From positions 40,237-104,236 of the forward strand of contig NZ_JANZYP010000026.1 of the NCBI RefSeq assembly GCF_025506355.1: a stretch of 64,000 bases of DNA. The letters are read 5' to 3'. The position numbers and the translations under genes were made by a program. Below the pieces are notes generated by a model that had not been told where the DNA came from, did not search any database, and saw only the letters and a program-made list of their open reading frames with translations. Positions within the stretch are counted from its first letter, which is position 1; the number at the start of each line of letters is the position of its first letter. This document shows positions 8,641 to 15,818 of the stretch, one piece after another. Source of the DNA: Sphaerisporangium corydalis (GTDB lineage Bacteria > Actinomycetota > Actinomycetes > Streptosporangiales > Streptosporangiaceae).

Positions 8641-9852
8641 TCAGCCGTGAGCGGGCAGCCGGCCGGAGTCGATCGAGTCGAGGAGCCGGGCCGCCGCGCC
8701 GAGGGCCGCGGCCCCGTATCCGAGCGCGGAGGCGACCAGCCGCGTGCCCCCCGAGTCCGGCGCGAAACTGCGGAGCGCGAGCTCGTCCTGGGCGGCGGGC
8801 AGCACCCACGGCGCGAGCGCGACGTAGTACCCGCCGAGGACGACGACCTCCGGGTTGAGCACGTTGGCGATGATCGCGACGCCTCTGCCCAGGTTCGCGC
8901 CGATGGCGGTGAGCGTGGCGAGCGTGGCGGCGTCCCCGCCCTCCGCGAGCCGTACGACCTCGTCGACCTCCGGCTCCAGCTCGGCGGGCGTGGCGTCCGG
9001 CGCGGTGTCCTTCAGTACGGCGCCGATGCCCGCGACGGCCTCAAGGCAGCCCCGGCGGCCACAGCGGCACTCCGGCCCCGAGGGGTCGATCTGGATGTGG
9101 CCGATCTCCCCCGCGAACCCCAGCCCGCCGCGGCGCAGCCGGCCGTCCAGGATGACGCCGGCCCCGACGCCGACCTCGCCGGTGAGGTAGACGAGGTTCT
9201 CGGCGCCGCCGTGCGCGCCGAAGCGGTGCTCGGCGAGCGCGGCGAGGTTCGCGTCATTGTCGACCAGGACCGGGAAGCCGGGGTCGCGCAGCGCCTTGGC
9301 CAGGTCGCCGGCGAGGTCGACGTCGCGCCAGCCGAGGTTCGGCGCGATGCGCACCGAGCCGTCCACGTCGACCAGGCCGGGCACCGCGACGGTGATGCCG
9401 AGGACCTGGCGGGCCTCCTTGCCCATGCGGTTCAGCACGCGGCGGGCGAGCGCGGCCACGGCGGCGACCGCCTGGTTGGGCGTCGCGGTCGCGCCGGGGA
9501 AGGAGCGGCGCCACGACAGCAGCTCGGTGCCCGCGAGGTCGACGGCCACGGCGGTGAGGTAGTCGACGTTCACCTCGAGGCCGATCGCGGCGTAGGGGGA
9601 GCCGTCGAGGACCAGCATCGTCGCGGGCCGGCCGACGCGGTTCTCGGTGAGCCCGGTCTCGCGCAGCATGCGGCGGTCGATGAGGTCGGCGACCAGGCTC
9701 GACACCGTCGCCTTGTTCAGGCCGGTGGAGGCCGCGATGTCCGCGCGCGAGCACGGCGCGTTCTCCCGGACGAAGCGCAGGACGACCGCGAGGTTGGTGG
9801 CCCTGACGTCGGCGAAGTCCGCCGGTTGAGGGCCGGTGTGCGTGTTGATCAA
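8641..9852 (-). CDS. ROK family transcriptional regulator (NagC/XylR type)
   Basis: A 403-residue repressor with an N-terminal winged HTH (residues about 18-75: NLAVVLRFVRENAPCSRADIAASTGLNKATVSSLV) fused to a ROK domain. The ROK zinc motif CRCGRRGCLE is intact near residue 260, preceded by GHIQIDP. ROK regulators of this build sense sugars such as xylose, glucose or N-acetylglucosamine. Start is TTG at 9852 with GGGG about 7 bases upstream. The gene runs in the same direction as the GH3-lacI pair and divergently from the SBP/permease operon. XylR-like operators at 10035-10062, 24408-24433 and 24488-24510 are its likely targets (inference). Confidence 0.92.
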   Translation of the reverse strand: MINTHTGPQPADFADVRATNLAVVLRFVRENAPCSRADIAASTGLNKATVSSLVADLIDRRMLRETGLTENRVGRPATMLVLDGSPYAAIGLEVNVDYLTAVAVDLAGTELLSWRRSFPGATATPNQAVAAVAALARRVLNRMGKEARQVLGITVAVPGLVDVDGSVRIAPNLGWRDVDLAGDLAKALRDPGFPVLVDNDANLAALAEHRFGAHGGAENLVYLTGEVGVGAGVILDGRLRRGGLGFAGEIGHIQIDPSGPECRCGRRGCLEAVAGIGAVLKDTAPDATPAELEPEVDEVVRLAEGGDAATLATLTAIGANLGRGVAIIANVLNPEVVVLGGYYVALAPWVLPAAQDELALRSFAPDSGGTRLVASALGYGAAALGAAARLLDSIDSGRLPAHG

Positions 9853-10011
9853 AATCAGCCCCGTTCCCGCTGAACCCCGGTGGGCTCATCATGCCGCATC
9901 GCCGAGCAGGTGGTCATGCCTCGCCCTCTGCGCTCCCTCGTCACGCGTGCCGTCACCGGCCCACGTCATCAATCTGTGACCGCAACCCGGGCGAACGCCG
10001 CCGGGCCTCCC
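9853..10011. other. Start of the long ROK/transporter intergenic region
   Basis: The gap between the ROK regulator and the solute-binding-protein gene is 385 bases. This left part shows no convincing element. The right part holds a promoter, an operator and two tiny ORFs, listed separately. Confidence 0.4.
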
Positions 10012-10062
10012 TTGTGGCGCCGGTCACCCTCGACTAATTTGTTTGGTCGAAAGACGAACTAA
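10012..10062 (+). promoter_or_regulatory. Promoter and ROK-like operator of the Lpl-type transporter operon
   Basis: TTGTGG (10012-10017) and TAATTT (10035-10040) are separated by exactly 17 bp. Directly downstream, 10041-10062 reads GTTTGG, then ACGAACTAAC. On the minus strand this resembles the TTAGTTTG / CGAACAAAC half-sites seen at the GH31/GH42 promoters and known XylR-type ROK operators. The operator would cover the transcription start. Confidence 0.6.
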
Positions 10063-10134
10063 CTCTACCCCGGAGCCCGCCTCTCCCGACACCCTTGACG
10101 ACCGCACCGCAGAACCCGAACGAAGGAACGTGCC

Positions 10135-10197
10135 GTGAGACAACCTGACCACAGTCCCACGCCCGCCGCCCGCCCCGGCCAGGGGAGCGCGTCATGA
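10135..10197 (+). CDS. Tiny leader ORF 1 (20 codons), coupled
   Basis: GTG start with AAGGAA seven bases upstream; product begins MRQPDHSP. Its TGA overlaps the ATG of the next tiny ORF as ATGA. There is no homology to judge by; support is only the Shine-Dalgarno sequence and the overlap. It could be a coupling or regulatory leader rather than a functional peptide. Confidence 0.3.
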   Translation: MRQPDHSPTPAARPGQGSAS

Positions 10198-10241
10198 CCG
10201 CGCCGCCCGCCGCACTCCCCCGCGAAGGGACCGCGCCGTGA
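10194..10241 (+). CDS. Tiny leader ORF 2 (15 codons), coupled to SBP gene
   Basis: ATG start with GGGGAG six bases upstream; product MTAPPAALPREGTAP. Its TGA overlaps the GTG start of the solute-binding-protein gene as GTGA. Together with leader ORF 1 it makes a chain of overlapping starts and stops. Confidence 0.3.
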   Translation: MTAPPAALPREGTAP

Positions 10242-11947
10242 GCGGCGGCCCGGACCTCACGGCCGCCGCGCCCGGCCCCGGCCGCCGGGGATTCCTCCGG
10301 CTGGCCGGCCTCGGCGCCGCCGCGCTCGCCGGAGGCGGCCTGCTGGGCGCGTGCGCCCCCCCGGCCGGGCGCAAGCCCGGCAGCGGAGGCGCCACCGCCG
10401 CCGCGGCCGACAAGCTGAAGTCGCTCACCCCGTCCTACCTGCCGTTCAAGGCCGTCACGCCCGACATCCCCGGCACCGTCTCCACCCTGCCCGGGGTGCC
10501 CGACGTCGGCGGCGGCTTCCTGAAATATCCGGCGAACCTCGCCGACGGGATCACGGGTCCGGCCGGCAAGGGCGGCGCCTACAAGGCCATGACCCCCCTG
10601 TGGGGCCCGCCGCCGCCCGGCCTGGCCGACAACGCCTACTTCCAGGCGTGCAACGCCGACATCGGCGCGACCATCGAGTTCCAGATCGCCGACGGCAACA
10701 CCTACGCCGACAAGGCGACCGCCCGGCTCGCGGCCGGCGACATCCCCGAGATCATGGTCATCCCCCAGTGGGAGATCGAGAAGATGGCGGACTTCAACCT
10801 CGCCGTCGACAAGGCCTTCGAGGACCTCACCCCCTACCTTCAGGGTGACAAGGTCAAGGCCTTCCCGATGCTGGCCAACCTGCCCAGCGCGGCCTGGGCG
10901 TTCTCGGTGTTCAACGGCAAGCTGATGGCGGTGCCGTTCCCCACCGAGCCGTACCCGTTCGCCCTGCTCTACCGCAAGGACATCTTCGACGCCAACAGCG
11001 GCTGGGCGCTGCCCACGACCGCCGACGAGCTGTACGAGCTGGGCAAGACGATCACCGACCCGAAGGCCAAGCGCTGGGCGTTCGGCGACATCCACGAGAT
11101 GGTGTGGCCCATCTTCAAGGTCCCGCAGGAGTGGCGGTACGAGGGCGGCAAGCTCGTCTTCAAGTACGAGACGCCCGAGTGGGAACAGATGATCATCTTC
11201 ATGCGGAAGCTGTTCGCGGAGAAACTGATCCACCCGAGCGTCGTCAGCAGCAAGGGCGCCAACGAGAAGGACCTCTTCGCCTCCGGTCAGATCATCTTCT
11301 ACCGCGACGGCCTCGGGGCCTGGAAGGAGCTCCTGCAGCAGCACCGCGGCAGGAACCCGGACTTCGCGATCGGGGCCGTCCCCCTGTTCTCCAGCGACGG
11401 CAGCACGCCGATCATGTACCACAACAGCCCGGCGGGGATCTTCACCTTCGTCAAGAAGGGCCTCGGCGCCGCGAAGATGCAGGAGATCCTCGGCATCCTC
11501 AACTGGTGCGCCGCGCCGTTCGGCACCAAGGAGTACGAGCTCGCGACCTACGGCGTCGAGGGCAAGCACTTCACCCGCGACACCGACGGCGTGCCGCAGT
11601 TCACCGAGCTCGGGCGCAAGGAGGCGCAGCCCAGCTACGTGTTCCTCGGCGGCCGGCCCATCGTGGCCGACTACGTCATGTTCCCCGACGCCGTCAAGGG
11701 CAACCTGGAGTGGCAGAACGCCAGCTTCCCCCACATCCAGAAGACCCCGCTGGACGGCATCCGGCACCAGCGGCCCTCCCGGATGTCCGGCCTGCAGATC
11801 CCCACCGAGGACAAGTTCACCGACGTCATGCGGGGGCGCCGTCCGGTGAGCGACATCAAGCAGATCGCCGCGGAGTGGCGGCAGGACGGCGGCGACGAGG
11901 CCCGCGACTTCTACATGAAGGTCCTGCGGGACAACGGCCGTGCCTAG
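10238..11947 (+). CDS. Extracellular solute-binding lipoprotein, Lpl-type sugar ABC transporter
   Basis: Large (569 aa) family 1 solute-binding protein, anchored outside the membrane, that captures an oligosaccharide for the two permeases encoded next. It has a twin-arginine motif GRRGFLRLAG at residues 15-24 and a lipobox LLGAC ending near residue 39, so it is probably Tat-exported and lipidated. Size and partner permeases match the LplA/LplB/LplC group rather than the 430-residue MsmE group. GAAGGGA precedes the GTG at 10238. No ATPase gene accompanies the operon, as expected where a shared MsiK-type ATPase serves many CUT1 systems. Promoter and a ROK-like operator lie upstream. Confidence 0.9.
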   Translation: MSGGPDLTAAAPGPGRRGFLRLAGLGAAALAGGGLLGACAPPAGRKPGSGGATAAAADKLKSLTPSYLPFKAVTPDIPGTVSTLPGVPDVGGGFLKYPANLADGITGPAGKGGAYKAMTPLWGPPPPGLADNAYFQACNADIGATIEFQIADGNTYADKATARLAAGDIPEIMVIPQWEIEKMADFNLAVDKAFEDLTPYLQGDKVKAFPMLANLPSAAWAFSVFNGKLMAVPFPTEPYPFALLYRKDIFDANSGWALPTTADELYELGKTITDPKAKRWAFGDIHEMVWPIFKVPQEWRYEGGKLVFKYETPEWEQMIIFMRKLFAEKLIHPSVVSSKGANEKDLFASGQIIFYRDGLGAWKELLQQHRGRNPDFAIGAVPLFSSDGSTPIMYHNSPAGIFTFVKKGLGAAKMQEILGILNWCAAPFGTKEYELATYGVEGKHFTRDTDGVPQFTELGRKEAQPSYVFLGGRPIVADYVMFPDAVKGNLEWQNASFPHIQKTPLDGIRHQRPSRMSGLQIPTEDKFTDVMRGRRPVSDIKQIAAEWRQDGGDEARDFYMKVLRDNGRA

Positions 11948-12021
11948 AGTCGCGCGCCGAGGCGTCGCGGAGCCCCCGGGAACCGGGCGGCCCGCGTGCT
12001 GAGAAGGGACGCGGGAACCGG

Positions 12022-12052
12022 CCCGGCGGGTGACCTGACCTCACCCGCCGGG
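12022..12052 (+). promoter_or_regulatory. Intercistronic hairpin after SBP gene
   Basis: A 12-bp perfect stem (CCCGGCGGGTGA / TCACCCGCCGGG) with a 7-base loop lies between the SBP gene and the permease genes. Stem-loops here are known in binding-protein operons to protect the SBP transcript or attenuate read-through, giving more binding protein than permease. Confidence 0.55.
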
Positions 12053-12068
12053 ACCGGCACCCCCAACA

Positions 12069-12116
12069 ATGTCCGCAAGAGGACCTCCAAGGCAAGCCGG
12101 ACCACCGGAAACATGA
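12069..12116 (+). CDS. Tiny ORF (15 codons) coupled to permease 1
   Basis: ATG start, product MSARGPPRQAGPPET, with TGA overlapping the permease ATG as ATGA. The Shine-Dalgarno site is weak. Its reality rests on the repeated pattern of such overlaps in this operon. Confidence 0.22.
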   Translation: MSARGPPRQAGPPET

Positions 12117-13051
12117 CCGGAAGGCGGGCGATTGCTGCCCCAAAGCCGTTCCGCACCCGCCTGAGGCGCGACTGGCCCCTTCTGCTGATGACGCTGCCGG
12201 CGGCCGGTCTGCTGCTGGTCTTCCACTACGTCCCCCTGCTCGGGAACGTCATCGCCTTCCAGGACTACTCGCCGTACGTCGGGATCAAGGACAGCCCGTT
12301 CATCGGCCTGGCCAACTTCCAGTGGCTCCTGCAGGACCAGAGCTTCTGGGACGCGACGCTCAACACCCTGGGCATCACGACCTTCCAGCTCATCTTCTAC
12401 TTCCCGATCCCGATCGTCCTGGCGATCCTGCTGGACAGCGTCGTGCGCCCCCGGCTGCGGCTGATGATCCAGGCCGTCGTCTACATGCCGCACTTCTTCT
12501 CGTGGGTGCTGGTCGTGACGCTGTTCCAGCAGATGCTGGGCGGGGCCGGGCTGATCTCGCAGATCCTGCGCGACCACGGCCGCCAGGGCATCGACCTGAT
12601 GACCGACCCCGGCACGTTCCTGCTGCTGGTGACCGGCGAGTCGGTCTGGAAGGACGCGGGATGGGGGACGATCATCTTCCTGGCCGCGCTGGCGGCGATC
12701 GACCAGAACCTGTACGAGGCGTCGGCGGTCGACGGCGCCGGCCGGTGGCGGCGGATGTGGCACATCACCCTGCCCGGCCTGCGCCCGGTGATCATCCTGC
12801 TGCTGATCCTGCGCCTGGGCGACGCGCTCAACGTGGGCTTCGAGCAGTTCTTCCTCCAGCGCGACGCGGTGGGCAGGGAAGCGGCCGAGGTGCTGGACAC
12901 CTTCGTGTACTGGCGGACGCTGACCACCGGCGAGTGGAGCTACGGCGCGGCGGCCGGCCTGGTCAAGGGCCTGGTCGGGCTGCTGCTCATTTTGGTCGCC
13001 AACAAGGTGGCCCACCGGTTCGGCGAGCAGGGGATCTACCGGCGATCATGA
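12113..13051 (+). CDS. Sugar ABC transporter permease, LplB type
   Basis: Inner-membrane permease (312 aa from the ATG at 12113) of a CUT1 importer, with about six transmembrane helices beginning at LLLMTLPAAGLLLVFHYVPL. The EAA loop that contacts the ATPase is EASAVDGAGRWRRMWHITLPGL. The longer reading from 11996 adds 39 hydrophilic residues and runs through the intercistronic hairpin, so the shorter start is preferred. The stop TGA overlaps an ATG that opens a 26-codon ORF leading into the second permease. Confidence 0.88.
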   Translation: MTGRRAIAAPKPFRTRLRRDWPLLLMTLPAAGLLLVFHYVPLLGNVIAFQDYSPYVGIKDSPFIGLANFQWLLQDQSFWDATLNTLGITTFQLIFYFPIPIVLAILLDSVVRPRLRLMIQAVVYMPHFFSWVLVVTLFQQMLGGAGLISQILRDHGRQGIDLMTDPGTFLLLVTGESVWKDAGWGTIIFLAALAAIDQNLYEASAVDGAGRWRRMWHITLPGLRPVIILLLILRLGDALNVGFEQFFLQRDAVGREAAEVLDTFVYWRTLTTGEWSYGAAAGLVKGLVGLLLILVANKVAHRFGEQGIYRRS

Positions 13052-13128
13052 CGACCTCACGCGATCCCGACGGGACGGCAGGAGCGACGATGACGGCACC
13101 GTGCGACGGCCCGGGGCGGCGGCCATGA
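13048..13128 (+). CDS. 26-codon ORF bridging the two permease genes
   Basis: This ORF starts at an ATG overlapping the stop of permease 1 (ATGA) and ends at a TGA overlapping the ATG of permease 2 (ATGA), so the three frames are stitched together with no untranslated base. The peptide begins MTTSRDPDGTAG and looks unstructured. It may serve to carry ribosomes across the gap. An inner ATG at 13090 in the same frame follows GGAGCG. Confidence 0.4.
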   Translation: MTTSRDPDGTAGATMTAPCDGPGRRP

Positions 13129-14030
13129 CCGCGTTCACGTCCCGGCCGGTCTGGGACGAGCGGCCGAGCCTGGCCGGACGGCTGGTCAAGGGCACCGTCC
13201 TGACGCTCATCGTGGTGAGCGTCGTGTTCCCCATCTACATGGTCGTGCTCACCAGCCTGTCCACCCAGGACACCGTCACCCGGGCCGGCGGGCTCGTCTC
13301 GGTGCCGGGTGAGCTGTCGATCGGCGCCTACCAGGAGCTGTTCGCCGGCGGGGTGGTGACCAGGGCCGTCCTGGTCAGCCTCGGCGTCACGACCGTGGGC
13401 ACGGCCATCAGCCTGGTCACGACGGTGCTGGCCGCGTACGGGCTGTCGCGGCCCGGGTCGCTGTTCCACCGGCCGCTGCTGTTCATGGTCCTGCTGACGT
13501 TCCTGTTCGGGCCCGGCATCATCCCGAACTACCTGCTGGTCAGCTCGCTCGGGCTCATCGACAGCTACTGGTCGCTGATCCTGCCCTCCGCGGTCACGGC
13601 GTTCAACCTGGTGGTCATGCGGGCGTTCTTCATGAACATCCCCGGCGAGGTGACCGACAGCGCGCGCATCGACGGCGCCGGGGACTTCCGCATCCTGTGG
13701 CGGATCGTGCTGCCCATGTCCAAGGGCGTCGTGGCGGTGATCGGCCTGTTCTACGCGGTCGGCTACTGGAACGCGTTCTTCAACGCGGTCCTGTACCTGA
13801 ACGACAACGCCAAGTGGCCACTGCAGGTCGTCCTGCGGCAGTACGTGCTGCAGGGGCAGTCGCTGGTCACCGGGCAGACCAGCGCCACCATCGCCGGGGA
13901 GGCGCTGCCGCCCAGCCTGGCCATCCAGATGTCCATCGTCGTGGTCGCGCTGGTCCCCGTCCTGTTCATCTACCCGTTCGTGCAGCGCCACCTGACCAAG
14001 GGAGTGATCATCGGCGCGGTCAAGGGCTGA
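13125..14030 (+). CDS. Sugar ABC transporter permease, LplC type
   Basis: Second permease (301 aa) of the importer, with six predicted helices and the EAA loop DSARIDGAGDFRILWRIVLPMSKG. The C terminus HLTKGVIIGAVKG is the usual CUT1 ending. The start at 13125 is translationally coupled to the preceding small ORF, and its own Shine-Dalgarno site is weak (GGGGCGG). It is the last gene of the operon; the next gene converges from the other strand. Confidence 0.9.
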   Translation: MTAFTSRPVWDERPSLAGRLVKGTVLTLIVVSVVFPIYMVVLTSLSTQDTVTRAGGLVSVPGELSIGAYQELFAGGVVTRAVLVSLGVTTVGTAISLVTTVLAAYGLSRPGSLFHRPLLFMVLLTFLFGPGIIPNYLLVSSLGLIDSYWSLILPSAVTAFNLVVMRAFFMNIPGEVTDSARIDGAGDFRILWRIVLPMSKGVVAVIGLFYAVGYWNAFFNAVLYLNDNAKWPLQVVLRQYVLQGQSLVTGQTSATIAGEALPPSLAIQMSIVVVALVPVLFIYPFVQRHLTKGVIIGAVKG

Positions 14031-14087
14031 GCGGGCATGATGAGGGGCCGCCGGTGGGCGGCTCACGGGCCGGGCCGGCGGGCGAGG

Positions 14088-14339
14088 TCAGTGGGCGGCG
14101 GCCCCGACGCGGTCGACGAGCTGGGAGACGCCCTTCTCCCTGGCGCAGTGGGCGCAGCAGTACCAGTGGCCGTTCGCCTCGACGCCGTGGCCGATGATCC
14201 GGCACGCGCAGTGCTCGCACGAGGGTGCCATGGCCTGGATCGCGCACTCGAAGCTGTCGAACGTGTGCACGCCCCCACCGGTGGCATGCACTTCAAAGCT
14301 CATATCGTAATCATTGCCGCATACTTCGCATTCAGCCAT
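14088..14339 (-). CDS. Metallothionein-like cysteine/histidine-rich protein
   Basis: An 83-residue protein with ten cysteines and several histidines. The N-terminal part has CEVCG and DSFEC. The C-terminal part has CEHCACRIIGHGVE followed by HWYCCAHCA, which follows the spacing of bacterial SmtA/BmtA metallothioneins (C-x-x-C-x-C, then YC-x-x-x-C). The likely role is binding zinc or another soft metal in the cytoplasm. AAGGAAG precedes the ATG at 14339; a longer upstream reading lacks a ribosome site. It is a single gene between the transporter operon and the DUF397 gene, with no metal-responsive regulator beside it. Confidence 0.7.
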   Translation of the reverse strand: MAECEVCGNDYDMSFEVHATGGGVHTFDSFECAIQAMAPSCEHCACRIIGHGVEANGHWYCCAHCAREKGVSQLVDRVGAAAH

Positions 14340-14480
14340 GATCTTCCTTCCCGGTCTGCTTTCTACCGGGTTACCCAGGAAGGGTGGGAGGGGACTCCCC
14401 GCCAGGGGTTCCCAGACGCACAATTGATGCTCTCCGTACGCGTTTGTTAAGAAGACGGGCGGTCGCGCGGCCACGGCCTT

Positions 14481-14519
14481 CTGGCCCGCCGCACCCGGGA
14501 CCGGGCGCGGCGGGGCCAG
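14481..14519 (-). terminator. Hairpin after the DUF397 gene
   Basis: CTGGCC-CGCCGC pairs with GCGGCG-GGCCAG (12 bp, one bulged G). It lies 12 bases past the DUF397 stop on the minus strand. Confidence 0.5.
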
Positions 14520-14531
14520 GCGGCCGCGGGG

Positions 14532-14732
14532 TCAGTGGCCGAACGTGCCGCGCCGGACGCCGCCGAGGAACGCCCGCCACTCGCCCGGCGAGAGCACCAG
14601 CGAGGGACCCTGGCGGTGCTTGGAGTCGCGGAGCGCGACGACCCCGGGCAGGTTGGTCGCGACCTCGACGCACTCGCCGCCGTCGCTCCCGGACCGGCTG
14701 GACTTACGCCACAGCGCGCCGCTCAGGTCCAC
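14532..14732 (-). CDS. DUF397 domain protein
   Basis: A 66-residue protein with the DUF397 pattern: WRKSSRSGSDGGECVEVA, then VVALRDSKHRQGPSLVLSPGEWRAFL. These small proteins are very common in actinomycetes beside Xre-type regulators and are thought to act as partners or antagonists of them. GTG start at 14732, overlapping the end of the regulator gene by 10 bases, so the pair is coupled. Confidence 0.85.
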   Translation of the reverse strand: MDLSGALWRKSSRSGSDGGECVEVATNLPGVVALRDSKHRQGPSLVLSPGEWRAFLGGVRRGTFGH

Positions 14733-15553
14733 TTCTGCTTCACCACTTCCTCGATCATCTTGCACGAAAGGTGCTGGGGGTAGGCGTCGGCGCGGATGGC
14801 GTCGAAGCAGCCGATCAGCTCCGCGATCGTGCCCCTGTCGGCCACCGTTCGCCCCCACGGCTGGGACTCCACTCGCACCGTATACGGATTCCCCCGCATC
14901 TCGGCAATGGTGAAGGCCCCGCTCAGCCCGGACAGCGCCTCGGCGCCGTAGGGGACGATCTGGACCGTCACCTTGGGGCGCCTGGCCATCTCCAGGAGGT
15001 GCTCCATCTGCTCGCGCATCACCGCGGGCCCGCCGATCGGACGGTGCAGGACCCCTTCGTCGATCAAGGTCGTCACCGTCGGCGGGTTGTCGCGGGACAG
15101 GATCGCCTTGCGCTGCATCCGCCCCCTGACCCGTTCCTCCACCTGCTCGGGGCTGGTGCCCGGCAGGCGCGAGAGCACCTGCCGGGCGAAGTCCTCGGTC
15201 TGTAAGAGGCCGGGCACCAGCAGCGGGGCCCAGAACCGCAGGGCGGTGGCGCGCTGCTCCTCCACCGCCCAGTCACGGAAGTGTGCCGGGACGGGGGGCG
15301 GCGGCGGCCAGACCTCGGCGTAGAGGCGCGCCATCACGCCGTCCAGCCCGAAGACCTGGTCGCACAGCTCGGCGAAGCGCTCCGACGGCCGGAACTTGGA
15401 CGTCTCGACCATGGCGACGGCGCTGGTGGAGAAACCGATGCGCCGGGCGAGCTGCTTCTGGGTGAGCTCCGCCGCCAGACGGTGGCGGCGGAGCTCGTAG
15501 GCGAACCGAGCACGCGGCGACTCGTCGGGGTCGATGTCGATCATTTTGGTCAT
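14723..15553 (-). CDS. Xre-family regulator (HTH + DUF5753)
   Basis: A 276-residue DNA-binding protein: a Cro/C1-type HTH at residues about 12-65 (ELTQKQLARRIGFSTSAVAMVETSKFRPS) followed by a DUF5753-like domain (LRFWAPLLVPGLLQTEDFARQVL). Such regulators, paired with DUF397 proteins, affect development and antibiotic production in Streptomyces. The ATG at 15553 follows GAGGGG; GTG at 15571 is an alternative. The perfect palindrome CTGACGTCAG at 15592-15601 lies just upstream and might be an autoregulatory site. Confidence 0.88.
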   Translation of the reverse strand: MTKMIDIDPDESPRARFAYELRRHRLAAELTQKQLARRIGFSTSAVAMVETSKFRPSERFAELCDQVFGLDGVMARLYAEVWPPPPPVPAHFRDWAVEEQRATALRFWAPLLVPGLLQTEDFARQVLSRLPGTSPEQVEERVRGRMQRKAILSRDNPPTVTTLIDEGVLHRPIGGPAVMREQMEHLLEMARRPKVTVQIVPYGAEALSGLSGAFTIAEMRGNPYTVRVESQPWGRTVADRGTIAELIGCFDAIRADAYPQHLSCKMIEEVVKQKWT

Positions 15554-15760
15554 GAGGTCCCCTCGCGACACCTGGCCAGACCTGACTCACTGACGTCAGA
15601 ACAACTCCGGAGTCATTCCGTAGTCAATTCGCTACCAAGCGTAATGCCCCGCATCAAGCCTTGGGGCAAGAAATCATGACTCCAGGCACGCGTCGGGAAG
15701 ACCGATCCACCCCAGCACCTCACCCCGCCCCGGGTGACGGCCTCATCCGGCACGACGGCG

Positions 15761-15799
15761 GGAACGGCGCCCGCCTCGTGCGAGGCGTGGCGCCGTTCC
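15761..15799 (-). terminator. Long nested hairpin, terminator of the GH31-SBP-GH3 operon
   Basis: An outer 11-bp perfect stem (GGAACGGCGCC / GGCGCCGTTCC) encloses a second 7-bp stem (CGCCTCG / CGAGGCG) with a two-base loop, giving a nearly continuous 18-bp stem. It lies 20 bases past the stop of the secreted GH3 gene. Apart from this and the CTGACGTCAG palindrome, the 265-base gap shows nothing else. Confidence 0.7.
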
Positions 15800-15818
15800 G
15801 CCGGCGGGCCGGGACGGG

